Part shown: piece after piece, positions 37,301 to 50,070 of the stretch
How positions within the stretch are numbered: position 1 is the stretch's first letter
How the letters are laid out: each line of letters starts with the position of its first letter
Origin: Burhinus oedicnemus
Taxonomy: Eukaryota > Chordata > Aves > Charadriiformes > Burhinidae
NCBI GenBank assembly: GCA_008921705.1
Contig: VFFE01009068.1
Span: 3,667,017 to 3,731,016, forward strand
Length of the DNA stretch: 64,000 nt
Direction of reading: 5' to 3'
Program-made: the position numbers and the translations under genes
Notes under the pieces: model-generated
Databases searched by the model: none
What the model was told of the DNA's origin: nothing
What the model saw: only the letters and a program-made list of their open reading frames with translations

Positions 37301-40300
37301 CTAAGAGGGTTTTTTTTGTTTTAAAAAGAGCCATTTGGATTGAAAAGGTATGATTACTCTGCTGGTTATTTTACAAGCGAATGGACAAAAGCATGGGGCA
37401 GGGTTCTACATTATCTGCACTGTTTGGTCACTTAATAGCATGGAGGAGGTTGAAAATTCTGATTTGATAACACTTTAGTGCTCATTTAGTCAGGAACAAG
37501 TGGTTTCAAAGCACTGGAGATTCAGACTTGCATAATTAACTGCTTTTTCAATCACCATGCAAGAAGCATATTTTAACACCCCACCACTTAACTATAACAA
37601 AAATATTACCTACAATTTACTAGAGGGTAAAGATAATAATAGCGATCGTAACACCAAAGAAACCACTGAAATCTTACTGAAAAAGGCTGTGATTCTTACC
37701 CACACGTTGTGTAATTGAGGAGAGTTTTCTTACAGTAGACCCTGAAACAAGCTTAGAAAAGGAGATGTACTGACTGGTTTAGCAATCTGGGATTTTTGGT
37801 ACACAAAATCTTTTTACCTGCTGATATCACTTGTGAGTATGTTCTGATATGTCTAATAGATAAATACACATTAGCAAAGTCGTCATCACCCCGTGTTATA
37901 ATTTCTCACCTCTAAGAAATTAATGGGCATAATTTGTTTCTGTTTACATGCAATATTATAATGGCACAACAGCTCAAGCAAATGTAGCATATTTTCTGAG
38001 TGCCAGCCAGGGGCTGGATGCTTTCTACAGTATTAAGCATCAATCCTTCAAGCAGATAAAAAGTGACAAATATTTTTCTTGTGATAGAATTGATTTTTGC
38101 AAACGGAGTTTGGTTAAAGTGGTCTAATCATCTTCGGTACTTATTGCAGTTGCTCAGTGCACAATCTCCTCTTTCAGTCATAATCAATTGGGTGATAAAG
38201 TATTTCCCTCATCAGTGAAAAAGGAGAGCTAAGGAATGCCTTGTATATCCAATATCAGTAACAGTCATATGTTTAGTTGGAAAATAAGAGGTTACACCTC
38301 TGAGCAAACAAAGCTGCAAAAACTCCCTTACCTTTTAAAAATACAGCAAATAAACTCAGTTCAGTGATTTCAGTTCCCAATTTCCTGTAATGTAAAGGTT
38401 TTTGGTTTCTTATCCTTCAATGTCAATTGTACAACTGTATATTAAGACAAGTTCTCTGTATAAGAGCTTGCTGTGGAAAATAATCATGCAAGACAAGCTT
38501 CCCTGCTGCAGGGAGAGAATCTTAAAGTTTCTGTAGCTTATAGGATGTAGTTTATAGGAAGATTAAAAAAAAAAAAAAAAAAAAAAGAAGAAATTCCCAA
38601 ATTAATTTCTATTAAGAGGAATTCCTGTTTCTGGAATGCCCTTTCCTGTTCATCTAAATAATGGCAGAGATCTTGCTCTTATTTCAAAATTTGTGCATGA
38701 AAATTTGTTATATGTAGGAAAAAGTGGTGATTTTTAATTTTTTTTTGCCGGGTTTTGTACATCATTATTTTAGCATTTAAGGCTGAAATGTTAAATAAGA
38801 TGGATGCACAGAGTTCCACTGAAGCTAAGAGTATATTTGACTTTTGATTTTCAACCATTATTTTTGCTATTTCTTTGTAAATTTTGTCTCTTGTGTTGTT
38901 ACTTCAGTTCTCTCTCTCTCTCTCTTGAGAGGTTTCAAGACTGTTTTAGAGCTTGGGGTATGCCAAGTGATACTTGTGAGAATGAGCTTTCTGCCAAAAC
39001 TCATGGCATAACACTCACACAAACTAGTAATTTCTAATTTTTTAAAATATTATTTATCTGTTTATTTTTGAGAGGACACTTACTGCACAGCAGCTGATCT
39101 GTTTACATGGCTGAAGCAGGTATGCAGACAACTAGTCTCAGCTAAAAATAGCTGTTATTGTCCTGTAAGTGCTGACTTCTCATTGCACACTAAACATGGA
39201 TCTGAATTTGAGCCGCTTTGATGACAACACATATGCACAGTCAGCTACATCTCATTGATTTTGGGATGTTGGACAGAATACACATCAATTTTCCTATAGC
39301 CATTCCCAAAACAATTGATCTGGGCATCATTTTTCACCAAATCACTAAGTGCTAATTCAATTTGATGGGCACAGCAGGCAATAATATATACTACAAGGAA
39401 CTTTCGGTTGTGGACAAAGTACATCCTTTTCATCCATACATGTTGATGCAGATCAAATGCATTTTCATATAAAACCTTTGCTGGTTGTCTTTCAGTAAAT
39501 CAGCATGTTGTAGCAACATTATGCTTTCCCTCTCACTTCTTTTGTTGTTTTTCCATGAGAGTCTAGGAAATATAACACCACAACTACCAACTCTACAGGC
39601 AAGCCTTCTTTTACACATGGTACAGATTTCTGTACTGAAAAAGCTTTTGATGAATTAATTTTATGATAAAAGTCAAGTGGCATATTTAGCAAAGTAGAAG
39701 ATAAAAAAAAAAATTGCATTGCTCTGTATGCCATCGAAAATGCAGTACGGAAGCTTCCCAAAGAGGGAATAAGCTGGAATTGCTCCATTTTAGCTCAGTC
39801 TGAGGAAGTAAAAGGGAAAAATCAGAAATCAATTAAATATTAAACAGCAATTAAATATAGAAGTAACAGTGGCCCATACAAATTGACTGAACTCTTTCTC
39901 TGGATTTTACTAAACTAGCAATAAAAAGAAGTGAAGCCTGCAATTGGTAACCTGTTTTGGAACAAACCAATCTGCAACCAGAAAGCTGCTATTTTAAATA
40001 ATAGTTTCTATTGGCATGAAATTGCCATCATCTCCATAAGGTTAGGCAAACTAAGTCCATCTAATAATGTTATCCTCTCAATCCTTATAAAGAACCAATT
40101 TCCACAAAGAGAACGTGAACATCCCAAGAAAAAGCGCAGAAACCTAAGTCCTTGCCAGCTATTGTCTTAATTTCTTTCTGTTTTCAGAAGAAAAAGAAAA
40201 ACTTCTGGGGACAAAAATAAAAAGAAGAGATAGGAAATGAACAAATTGTCATCTTTGTTAGCCCACATACTAAATAAAGTGAATTTACCATGACTAAAGG

Positions 40301-42971
40301 GAAAAACCAACTACATACTGGTGTAGGGGTATGCCCTTCGGAGCTCTAATCAGAATTAGGAAACAGATAAAGAAAGCATTTCCAGATAAATTCTTGCTGC
40401 TATAATCTGAGGGAAGGGAAAGCTAAAACAGAACAGGGGAATTTTGCAAGTGATGTAGCGCACGCACAATTAATAGCTCATCATGGGTTGTTAAGGATGT
40501 GATTAAAGGACAGCCAATTTACTAAGGACTTAAGATGTTAATGGTGAAGAAAAAAAAAAGTGACAGTATCCTCCCTTCCTCCTCTCTCTCCTTTTATTGT
40601 GATAAGCGTACACTTTCCACACATCTATGAACACAAAATTACAGATTTTCCTTGTGAATTTAAATGAGCATACCACCTGAGAAGAGACATGCAAAAAATT
40701 TAGTTGGAAAAAAAATAAGGGTGGTGGTGGTAGTGTTGTAATGCAGTGGTTAAAGGAGATTTTTTTTAAGTGTTTTAGAAACCCAAAGCATTTTAGAGGG
40801 CTAAATTAATAGCCACTACACTTTGTGATGTTGTTGAAGACTGATAAGCTATAAGTGAGAGAAAGATTCACTTTGTCCAAATGTGGTCAAGGCTGGCCAT
40901 GCTTTACCTGTGCCATCTCATATTCCATAAACTTGAGAAAATGTGAGTTAGAGTGCATTTTAATGGGATTTTTGCTCAATAGTATAGTTTTAATGATTTC
41001 TAGGTCATCATGAGACCACTGACCTTTTCTAAAGGGCAAAAATGGAAACAAGGTCTTTCTAACCCAAGTTTGAGAATTCTCCTTCTTGCATTCTGCAAGT
41101 CATGTCTGACAGTCCTCAGCCTACTGACAGACCATTGGGATTTACACGAGCAGCGTCAAGGCAGTGTCTGTACTCCCAATTGTCTTTTTTTTTTTATTTT
41201 TTTAAATATGGATTGTTGCACCTTACTTCAACTTGCATGATAAATTTAGGGGGGAGGGGGCAGAAGAAGGAAAAATGCATTTTAAATTTTATTATGAATA
41301 GGAAATGAGATCTTTGTAAATATTTCTGAGCATCGGACCCAGTAGGAATCACACTACCATTTGAGCCAATATAGAAACCACCCAATCTTCAGGGCTAAGG
41401 ACCTCTATCAGGAGCAACCTATGAGATATTAATTCTACAAAATATAAATCCTTAGAGGTAGATAGGCTGCAAACAGAGTAAGAGCTTTACTTAAGGAAGG
41501 CTTGGAATGGTCCAGAAGCTTCTTCTACCCCCTACCCCAGAAATGCAAGGAAGCTTTTGGAGCACAAGTCTGACGTGGATTTGAGACCTCTCCCTTGTAA
41601 ACCTGCAACATTTAGGGACTATCCCTGACACCAGAGTGGTCCAAGGTAAACCATGCAGACTGAGTTACATGGACGTCTAATCTAGAAGTAACTGAACTAT
41701 GGGAAACAAAACATGATTTACCTCTGTTTTTCCTAACCAAAGGCAAAGACAAGTTTTAATGCAAAAAGGACATGCAAATCCTCTGATTGCCTTTGTAAAG
41801 CCAGACCAAAATCTGTTGTCATAGGAGCGAGATAAATATGTAACATACATCTCTTCTAAACACTGCTAATCTCAGTAACTTCATGACAGAAAAAGTAGTA
41901 GATATCAAGCTAATCAGCTCAGTTGCACCACAGGGAAATCTTTTTTGCTCATGTATTTCAATCAGCTGTTAGCAAACTCCAACGTTCTTCCATGTTTAAA
42001 ATTATGAAGATGAATTCGATAAACACAACAAAGGGAAGAAAAAGATTTCATCACGAGTAACAGCAGCCTTTACTTTTGCGTTTACTGAGAGAGAATCATG
42101 AAAGGCAACTCTTGTTTGTACCGGTCCCTACAGTGTCTGAAGGAACAATAAAGTAGAACCTGCATTCTCTACATCTACATGCATTTTTAAGACACCTGAT
42201 TATTAGATTTAACCTGTGTAAAATTCAAATAAACTGCAGTCCTGGAAACAACTGGATTTATCTTGGGAGTGCATTCAGCCATTGAAGCTAATTACAGTGA
42301 CCACAAAGAGCTTTCTGTGAACAGATGCAGTCATGTCTCTGAAGTACACCAAGCGTTACACCTATTGTATCTCTGACACTTAAGGAAAAATATTAGCAAT
42401 GGTGAGCTGACCTAAGGTCTAATCCTGTAAGTATACATGTAGCTGACTACATAATGTCCCTATGATGATTGCTGGGGACTTAATTCTCAGCTGTCCTATT
42501 AAAAACCCATAAGCCACCTAAAAGGGTCAGAGAGCATCTGGGGTTCTCCTTTAACTGTTATCATAAAATAAGCAGCTGAATCTACGAAGGATGGCCACCA
42601 GGAAAACAGTCTCTCTGGTGCTTTAAAAGTAAACCAGTCACCACTGCAAATTATTTCTAAAGTCATGCCATTAGCTGCATTTTGCCTGGGGTTTGTTTTG
42701 CCTCTGAGTTCAGCAGACAGTTTGCATAACAGATTGCAAAGTCATGGGTCTCTGAGGCTAATCTTGAGGACTAGTGGGCACCAGGAACAAGAAGTCATTC
42801 ATTCCAGCATGCAGATGATGAGCAGAGCAAGGCATTTATAAGTAAGCATGAAGTCACAGAGAGTGTTATTTGAAGGAAGTTTATAAACTTTGTGGTTGAT
42901 ATTCTGTCTCTGATCAATCAATGGCCAAACTATCTAGCGCAGCAGCATCCTGAATGGAGTTCGGGTAAGTT
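37301..42971. other. Unique AT-rich non-coding DNA
   Basis: No gene recognised. It includes the A-tract listed separately, a (TC)n run at about 38909-38925 and a (GGT)4 run at 40720-40731. The block around 38120-38220 looks like possible conserved non-coding sequence (see findings). Confidence 0.6.
38565..38586. repeat. A22 homopolymer tract
   Basis: An unbroken run of 22 A, followed by GAAGAAATTCCC. It could be the tail of a retrotransposed sequence, but I see no recognisable source sequence upstream and no clear target duplication. Confidence 0.85.
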
Positions 42972-43263
42972 CACAGAATCACAGAATCAAGGAATTTTCA
43001 GAGTTGGAAGGGACCTCTAGAGATCATCTAGTCCAACTCCCCTGCTGACGCAGGAATGCCTGGAGCACAGTACTCAGGACTGCATCCAGGCGGGTCTTGA
43101 AAATCTCCAGGGAAGGGAACTCCACAGCCTCCCTGGGCAGCCTGTTCCAGTGCTCTGTCACCCTCACCGTAAAGAAATTTTTTCTTAGGTTTGAACGGAA
43201 CTTCCTATGTTCCAGCTTGTGCCTATTGCCCCTGGTCCTGTCACTGGAGGAGGGTGAGGAATA
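42972..43263 (-). mobile_element. CR1 LINE fragment, 3' end, relatively young
   Basis: On the plus strand it begins with the inverted CR1 3' tail (CACAGAATCACAGAATCAAGG), then GTTGGAAGGGACCTCTAGAG and ATCATCTAGTCCAACTCC, which are hallmark CR1 3' UTR sequences. It continues into the end of ORF2, read on the minus strand. The 5' truncation point is near 43250-43265, where resemblance to CR1 fades. It is about 290 bp long. Identity to the CR1 consensus I remember is high, so it is clearly younger than the pieces at 24371, 49848 and 54894. CR1 copies normally lack target duplications, and none is evident. Confidence 0.95.
43024..43260 (-). pseudogene. CR1 ORF2 C-terminal remnant
   Basis: The minus strand reads an uninterrupted tail of about 78 codons of the CR1 ORF2 polyprotein, the LINE protein with endonuclease and reverse transcriptase domains. 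The reverse transcriptase and endonuclease domains themselves are absent. Recognisable stretches are RTRGNRHKLEHRKF, then KNFFTVRVTEHWNRLPRE, then PSLEIFKTRLDAVLS, ending with TGA at 43024-43026. The frame is intact only because the fragment is short and fairly young. It has no start codon context, and open sequence upstream of about 43260 is not CR1. It is not expected to make a working protein. Confidence 0.9.
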
Positions 43264-46200
43264 TCTAGGCAAGAGCCAAATAAATTAATCTGATGTCAAC
43301 AGCATTGAAGTATAACAGCTAATTTCCATACTACAATAAATTCAGCTCAGATGATCCTAAATCTGTATTTCTTGAGTTTATTGCTCTAAACATTAGATAA
43401 CTCAGTCTTTTCTTCAATGCATTTTGTCTTAAAATCCAGGCACGTGATTTTGACAAGATTTTTTACCTAGACACATTTTGAATATTCATTTCCATGAATT
43501 AATAACCAAGACTTGAGGTAAACTGAGTTGAAGTTATTTTCTATGCAAACAGGAATTGTGTTTACATTTAGTGAATGAAATGTCTTGTTCACTTCCATTG
43601 TGAACTGTGGATAGTTATGTAGCTAATGTTGCTTTCCCAAACAGAGCCTGTTAAGCTGTACAGTATAGAAGCTTTTCCTTTTGAGCCCAGTGATTAATTC
43701 TCAGTCAAGTACTATATTAAAATAAAATTATTAAAAAAATCAAAATTAGAGAAAAAAGTCTGTTGAAGATGGGCTATTGTTAATGATGATGCTAGACCAT
43801 TAATTTTGATTAACTTGGAGCATTTTGAATTTAACATAATAGAAACTTTCTTACTGAGCTGGCATTGCTGGAGAGTCATTATTTAGCTTTTTTCCTCTCC
43901 CATTTCAATTATTTCTGCCCTGAAAGAGGAGAAGGAGATATTAATAAATTTATTTGCTATTACTGTATTTGTAATCAGAAAACCTGCATTTCAGTATGCA
44001 AACTATTTACATGTCTGGAAAGAAAAAGGTAAACCTTGTACTAGTTAAATAAATTTCAACATTAACTTAGTTTTGACTTAATGTTCCTGAATTCCAATAG
44101 CTAAATCAAGTGTCCACAAAAGGAAAGACTGACAGTGTGTATAATTTTTGCCATTTTACTTCTCAATGATGAATTTAATTGATTTAAAGTTTTCTGGCAC
44201 ATATTGGTGAGAAGAAAAACCACAGTGTTCACCAAGGAAAAATCTTAGCTATGTTTAGCTTTCCACCTAAAAACCCCAGCTCTGACTGTTTCTCCTGGTT
44301 GTACAGGTGTTAATCAGAATCTATGCGCTTGGAACTTCATGGGCACATTCTTGAAAGCTGCTGCCAAAGGCTAAAGACCATTTACACTAACACTGCGCTC
44401 TCTCATTTTAAGCAGTCACAAAAATGTCACCACTTGAACTCCCACACAGCAATATACACTCTGACCAGCCCACTCTCATGTCGTGATCATCTCAGCTACC
44501 TCAAACGTGCACAGGATTGCTTGAGCCTTATAAAGCAGCGCATGTTTGAGTCATGGAGGTTGTTACATGGAGTCTTGCATAGCTGATAGCTCTTAAGATG
44601 CCACACCTACAGCAGAGGGAAATTAATTCCTCCCTTAATATTTTAGTACTAAATAACTGAAATTGTAAAACAATAGAGCAGACAAACAATGTTTCTTTAT
44701 TACCCTACTGCTGAAGCAACCAGCTCAAAGAAAAAGATGTGAAAAATCACAGCTGGCTTTAAATGTTCAGGTAGTTACCATGGAGGACTATCCGCCCAAT
44801 TTTGAGCAACCTTTTAGATAGCTTTAAGCTTTACATCATGATCTGCAGGTGGTTTAGCTAAGTAGTTTGGTTTTGTTGTTTTCTTTTGGGTTTTTTTTGG
44901 TTTGTTCTTTTAAGTTTGAGTCACTAAATGTTACAATGTGCTGTATTCATACCATTCTGAGAATCCTCCACTTAATAATGCACAATATTCCCATATACCT
45001 TAACCACCCCCTCAAGTGATACAAAATGAAACAACCCCCCCCCCCAAAAATGAAAAGCCACAGTTATTAATCGTATATGTCAGAAACAGTGCATTTTTCT
45101 TAGAATTACATATTTGCAGTCTCTCAGTCATAACTTTGTGCGCTTACACTGGACCAGCTGCCCCAAAGCTGAACATGGTAGAAAAACGATGCACTAGAAA
45201 GATCCAGTCCTTTGTAGCAGCATCCTATTAGGAGAAAACAAATAAAATCCCCAAGTCTTGTATCATCTACTGGGTGTAGTCGCAAAGTCTCAAGAATTTC
45301 AAGCATATTACAAAGTTAATGCAGAAAGGTAATGACAATCTCACTTATCAATACTTGAAATTCAGATTGTTATAAACTAACCTGTACTACATCACAACCT
45401 CTATAGATTAATATGAAAGAAGCATACTGAGTTGAATCAAGTGTTTAAAACTAACTACACAGTTGCTTTACATCACTGACATCTCATCCTCCCATGCCCA
45501 AAGACTATTTCTGCCAGAACATTTTGGTCTTCAATTCAGTCAGATCTTCCTCAGATGAACAACAGAAGCTAACATGACATCTCATCTGAAAGATTTGTTA
45601 TGTAAGTTGGTTTTTTTTTTAATTTAAGTTTGTGAAAACAAACACCCAGGGCAGTATTAGATTATATTATCATTATTATTTCTTTATGTGGTTCTAGAAG
45701 GTATTTTCTACAGCATGGAGACTTAACTGGCAGCATAAGAAATGTTTTTTTCATGGAAAAAATACCCCAAAACCCAACCACTGTCACAAGCTGCTATGGG
45801 GTCAAAGAATAGCTCCAAGCAGTTTCCCTTATTTGAAAGGATTTTTTGACATCAAAGTTTTAGTATTAAGTTCATGATAACATTTCCATTTAATAGATTC
45901 AAAGGATTTCCTTCAAAAAAGTAAACTGCAGAACACTTAATTTATATTGTTTTCTTCCTATCAATCATAGGTAAAACAATTGCACAGCTTCTACCACAGT
46001 ATAACGTTTATATTTGCATTATGCTAGTTATCATCCACTAAAATCTCTACTATGGAAATATCAGGGTACAATTATGATAGTTATCTTTATGCTCTAACAC
46101 AGACATGCACTTAAGCAGATGTTCAATTTCATGCTTATTAGTAGTCTCGTTGAAGCAATGATATTGAATTCTATTATCTGTCTACTTTGTTTTCTTACTC

Positions 46201-48480
46201 TCCTCTTAGTTCCTTCTGTATTTTATTATCCAGGGCAAAATAAGCAGGTTTTTTAAATCTGATTTCAAAGAGATGCCCTTCACTACGCAGTGCTGTCTAT
46301 GCTACAAATTTGAGCATTGCTTTCTTCACTAGACTATAACTTACTGTATTTAATATATACTGATGTTTTTCCTGCAGCATTCTGCTTGATATCATAGTGC
46401 TAACTGATACAATATTAGGCTAACATCTACATTTTAATGCATCCATTTTGGCTGCAGAATACATGCAACACTGAATGTTATATCATGAAAGCTATGGATA
46501 TCATCCTAGTTATGGATAGGTAGACATAACCATCACTCCAAGTGAAAACAGAATTTACTTCTAACGTTAACAAAAGCTACAACCCTATTGCCATAAGAGC
46601 ATACTTCTGCTTTTTCAGATCATGTCTCAAAAGAAGAGAATAAATGCTGCATTGTTACAAGCTAGCAGCACCTACGGATACCCTCCAAATGGCTCCACAG
46701 AGAGACTAAGCTTCCTGCAGGAGCATCTGGATCGCTGCCGAATGGCCATCTGTGTTTTACCATGAAGAGGATTATAAAACTATTTGCCAGATAGAACCTT
46801 GTGTGATTTTTTTCCCCTACCCCCAAAAGTAAGTTAATTCTTAAGAGCAGTATCTGGAAAATAGACCTATAATAATGGGACCCGGATTTAGGCATCTCTC
46901 AGTATTTAAGCAAATGTGCATGAACAAACTGTGTGCACCGTTCTTCAAATTTGGGGACTTCTTTGTCCATTCCTCTTTTCTCTCCCCTCACTTGCATATA
47001 GAAATCACATCTTTTGCTTGCAAGTTTTTCCAGTACCCCTTTCTCCATTATTTACTCAAAAATAAAGCAGCCCCTAATTATTGGATCCATCACTGTAAAC
47101 AGTTTTTGAGAGGAAAGAAGCCTCTACAGCTCTGTTTAAGTAATTGGAGTGTGACAGCACATCTCACTGCAGGAGATGTTCCTCTCAGAAGATTAGGTAT
47201 TTAAACTGTGATTGAGCTTCATGTAATAGGAAGACTGACAGAGACTTAAGTAAGAGCCAGGACAAAATATTAGCTGGCAACTGGAAAAAACAGAGTATCT
47301 TGGAAGATGTGCTGATCATATAGGATCAAATTACAATGGACTGGACATCCACCTAAAAACAGAGTACAAAGAAGCATTTTCTTTGCCTGAGAGACAGAGT
47401 CCAGACTTAAGGGTGGAGGGAAGAAAGCAGGAGGGGGGACCTCCCTTGGAGAAAGAAATTGTAACTGTTTTGTTTTCACAATACCTTGTTTTGGCAATAA
47501 CAAATATTCTATGAAAGAAAAAAAAATGAAAACTCAAAACAAAATTTTTTTTCTTTCTGAGAAAGAGGTAAGGATCTAAAAGAAACAAATTTCACCTACA
47601 ATTCAGAATACTTGTGAAAAGCACGCATAGCTAACTCAAATACATTTATCAAAATTAAAATGAGGGCCAGAAAAAAGAAAAAAACTCAGTCTCGTTTAAG
47701 TCTGAGCTTCCTAGTTGTTTATTCATTCATAATAACATGGAGAAGAAAATAAAAAAGATTAAAAAATCTAAAATTTGAGTCCGTATACAGATGCAAAACC
47801 AAATCAATATATTCACATAAAATATCTTGTTTTATATTATCATAAATAGTTGCCAAAGATTCTGCCAGCTCTACATCCACAGAAAGAAAGAAACAAAACC
47901 CATCAAGGATCAAATGTTTTTGTGATGCACCAAAATTTTATTGTTTTTTTCAGAAAAAAATTCCTCACTGACTGAAGAAATAAATTTTATTCATAAAATG
48001 TACAAGAAAAACGAAATGAAGTAAAAACAAAAGTGACAATTTTGGTCTAGTGAAGACGGTAATTCCATAGATATTGAAGCATATTTCCCATTCATTACAG
48101 ATAGAAACGAAGGAAAAGTTAGTAAAAAGGAAGGAAAAAACACTGTTACTTAAATTCATGACACCCTGTAAGGAAACAAAAAAGTCTACATGGATAAAAT
48201 AATCCATTTGGATTAAGGCTACTCTGATAAATTATGCCACTGTGGTAGATCTGGAATATCAGAGCCAGGTTTGAATAAAGACAGGCTTTGGTGTAGATGA
48301 ATACCGCTGACTCCTGCATCACAAGAGGAGATTCTGCAGCTCCCCCAGATACATGCCCACAGAGGTAGAGCTCTGTTGGGAAACATTCTGTGTGAAGTGT
48401 GAAGAGATGACATCTTCCCTTGATAAGTAGAAGATGAGCACTTCCTGTAAGTGTTTCCAGAATAACCCTCAATCAAGCTA
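43264..48480. other. Unique AT-rich non-coding DNA
   Basis: No gene or known mobile element recognised. Open frames are at most 109 codons and overlap on both strands. It contains a C11 tract (listed separately), T-rich tracts around 44880-44910 and a T-rich run near 45610. Confidence 0.6.
45035..45045. repeat. C11 homopolymer tract
   Basis: Eleven C in a row followed by A5, in AT-rich surroundings. It is likely length-variable and prone to sequencing error. Confidence 0.85.
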
Positions 48481-49847
48481 TTGCAAATTATTACATCCTA
48501 AATAGAAAAGGAATCAGAAGTAGGCTTCATTGACCTCGACACAAAAAGGGGAGACTAACTAAGAAGTTATACAAGCTATGAATTTAGCTGGATCAAGTAG
48601 TCGAGGTTCATGAATTTCCAGGAGTATTGGATTCTGTTTAGAGAGAGCTGCTACAATTACGAGGAATCTGTAAAGTAAGCAAGGACTGAGGAAGGAAGAT
48701 GGATGAAAAAAACGGCAGGGGGGAGGAATTTTTTAGAATGGATGCAGCAAATCAACCATCCCTAGAAGGATACTAGGAACAAACCTAGAACCTTCACAGA
48801 ATGGAAGAAAACAGTCTCACTGAGAGACAAAACTGTCTCAGAGATCAAAATGCGCATCAATAAAGCAAGAACAGTCAGAATCAGTGCCAGACTTTGCAAA
48901 GTATAAGTATCAAGAGGAAACAGAACAACAGAGATACAACCTAGTAGCAGTATAGCTTCATATGAGCCAAAGAGACTGGAAATATCTAGTCCAGAAGACT
49001 GGAAAAAGCTGCATACAAAATTCTATGTACAGTAGCAAGGATGTTTAAGTAATCTATTACAATGCATAGAGTGCCCTGTAATTAGAAATCTGCAAATGCA
49101 GTAACTTTGGCAAGAAAGGAAGTGCTTTGCATGACTGCAGTTTTAATAATATATAAAACTCTGGCTCGAGCTCTAAAGAAAAAAAGGTAAAGTACAGACA
49201 AATTTACAAGAAACAGATTGATCCAAACTGACCCAGTATACTTTCTCTCATAATATACCTGGCTTCCTAGAAGGAACAGAGAACAAAGAGATCCTCTATT
49301 GGGATTTAGTAAAGCATCTTGACTTATTGCCACATGAAAGTTACTGGTTAAGATCAAGCTCAAGAGAAGAACAAGAAGAGGATTGTGCCCTCCATAACGT
49401 TAAAGGGAAGAACCACTGGCTGGAGAGAGCTTAGTGCTACAGTTCCTCACAGAGCAACCTGGGGACAAATTTTGCTGAGGTCATTAATAATACGTTAAAC
49501 AAGAGCAGTCTGACATCTCAACATTTGGAAATGCTGTCTACAAGGAGCCTACAGGAAGCACTGGGTGATCTTAAGGAAGAGAATAAAAGAAACTACATGA
49601 AACAAAGTGAAACGCTGTGCCTTTGGGGACCAACAAATTTGGTCATCAGTACAAAACAATGAAGACAAGCCTGTGCATACTACTCAATCACAGGACATTA
49701 TGAACCATGAGCGTGACATGTCTGAGAAGGAATTGAATGCAATCCTAGGATCCATTGAGGGATAAATCATGGCCAGCCAGGCACAAGAAGGGGAAAAGCT
49801 GAAGGAAAAGGTTACGGCAATTTTATGCAAAGAGGTGAAATAAGCTG
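48481..49847. other. Purine-rich non-coding DNA, possibly the decayed body of an old LINE
   Basis: The plus strand is rich in A and G and poor in long T-runs over more than 1 kb, unlike its flanks. It leads directly into the CR1-like 3' region at 49848. This fits the much-mutated upstream part of the same element, but I cannot identify reverse transcriptase motifs through the stop codons, so this is inference only. Confidence 0.3.
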
Positions 49848-50070
49848 GTTTGTTCAGCTTTGTGAAAACCTGACAGGGGATGCAACTAATTTCTATAAAC
49901 AGAATAAGAGTAAAGAAAGGAGCATAAAGCCAAGGTGTAAAAGGACAATGTTAACATAAGAACAAAGGATGCAATGAGTAAATTCAAAACAGAAATTAAA
50001 AGAAGGTATATAACCACTAGGTAATGAGGTTTGAACAGCTTTCCAAGGAGGCAAATCAGATCTGTTACTA
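49848..50070 (+). mobile_element. Ancient CR1-like LINE, 3' portion
   Basis: The order of motifs follows the end of ORF2 in older amniote CR1 families. GCTGGTTTGTTCAGCTTTG is followed by a TTTCTATAAACAGAATAAGA-like block, then AGAACAAAGGATGCAATGAG, then AAATTCAAAACAGAAATTAAAAGAAGG. Next come an ACCACTAGG-TAATGAGGTTT block and AACAGCTTTCCAAGGAGG. These correspond to the aagaacaa-gga, aaattcaga...gaaattagaagaagg, taatgaggt and aacagcctcccaagg blocks I know from reptilian and avian CR1. Divergence is high and the frame is broken, so it is far older than the CR1 at 42972. Confidence 0.65.
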
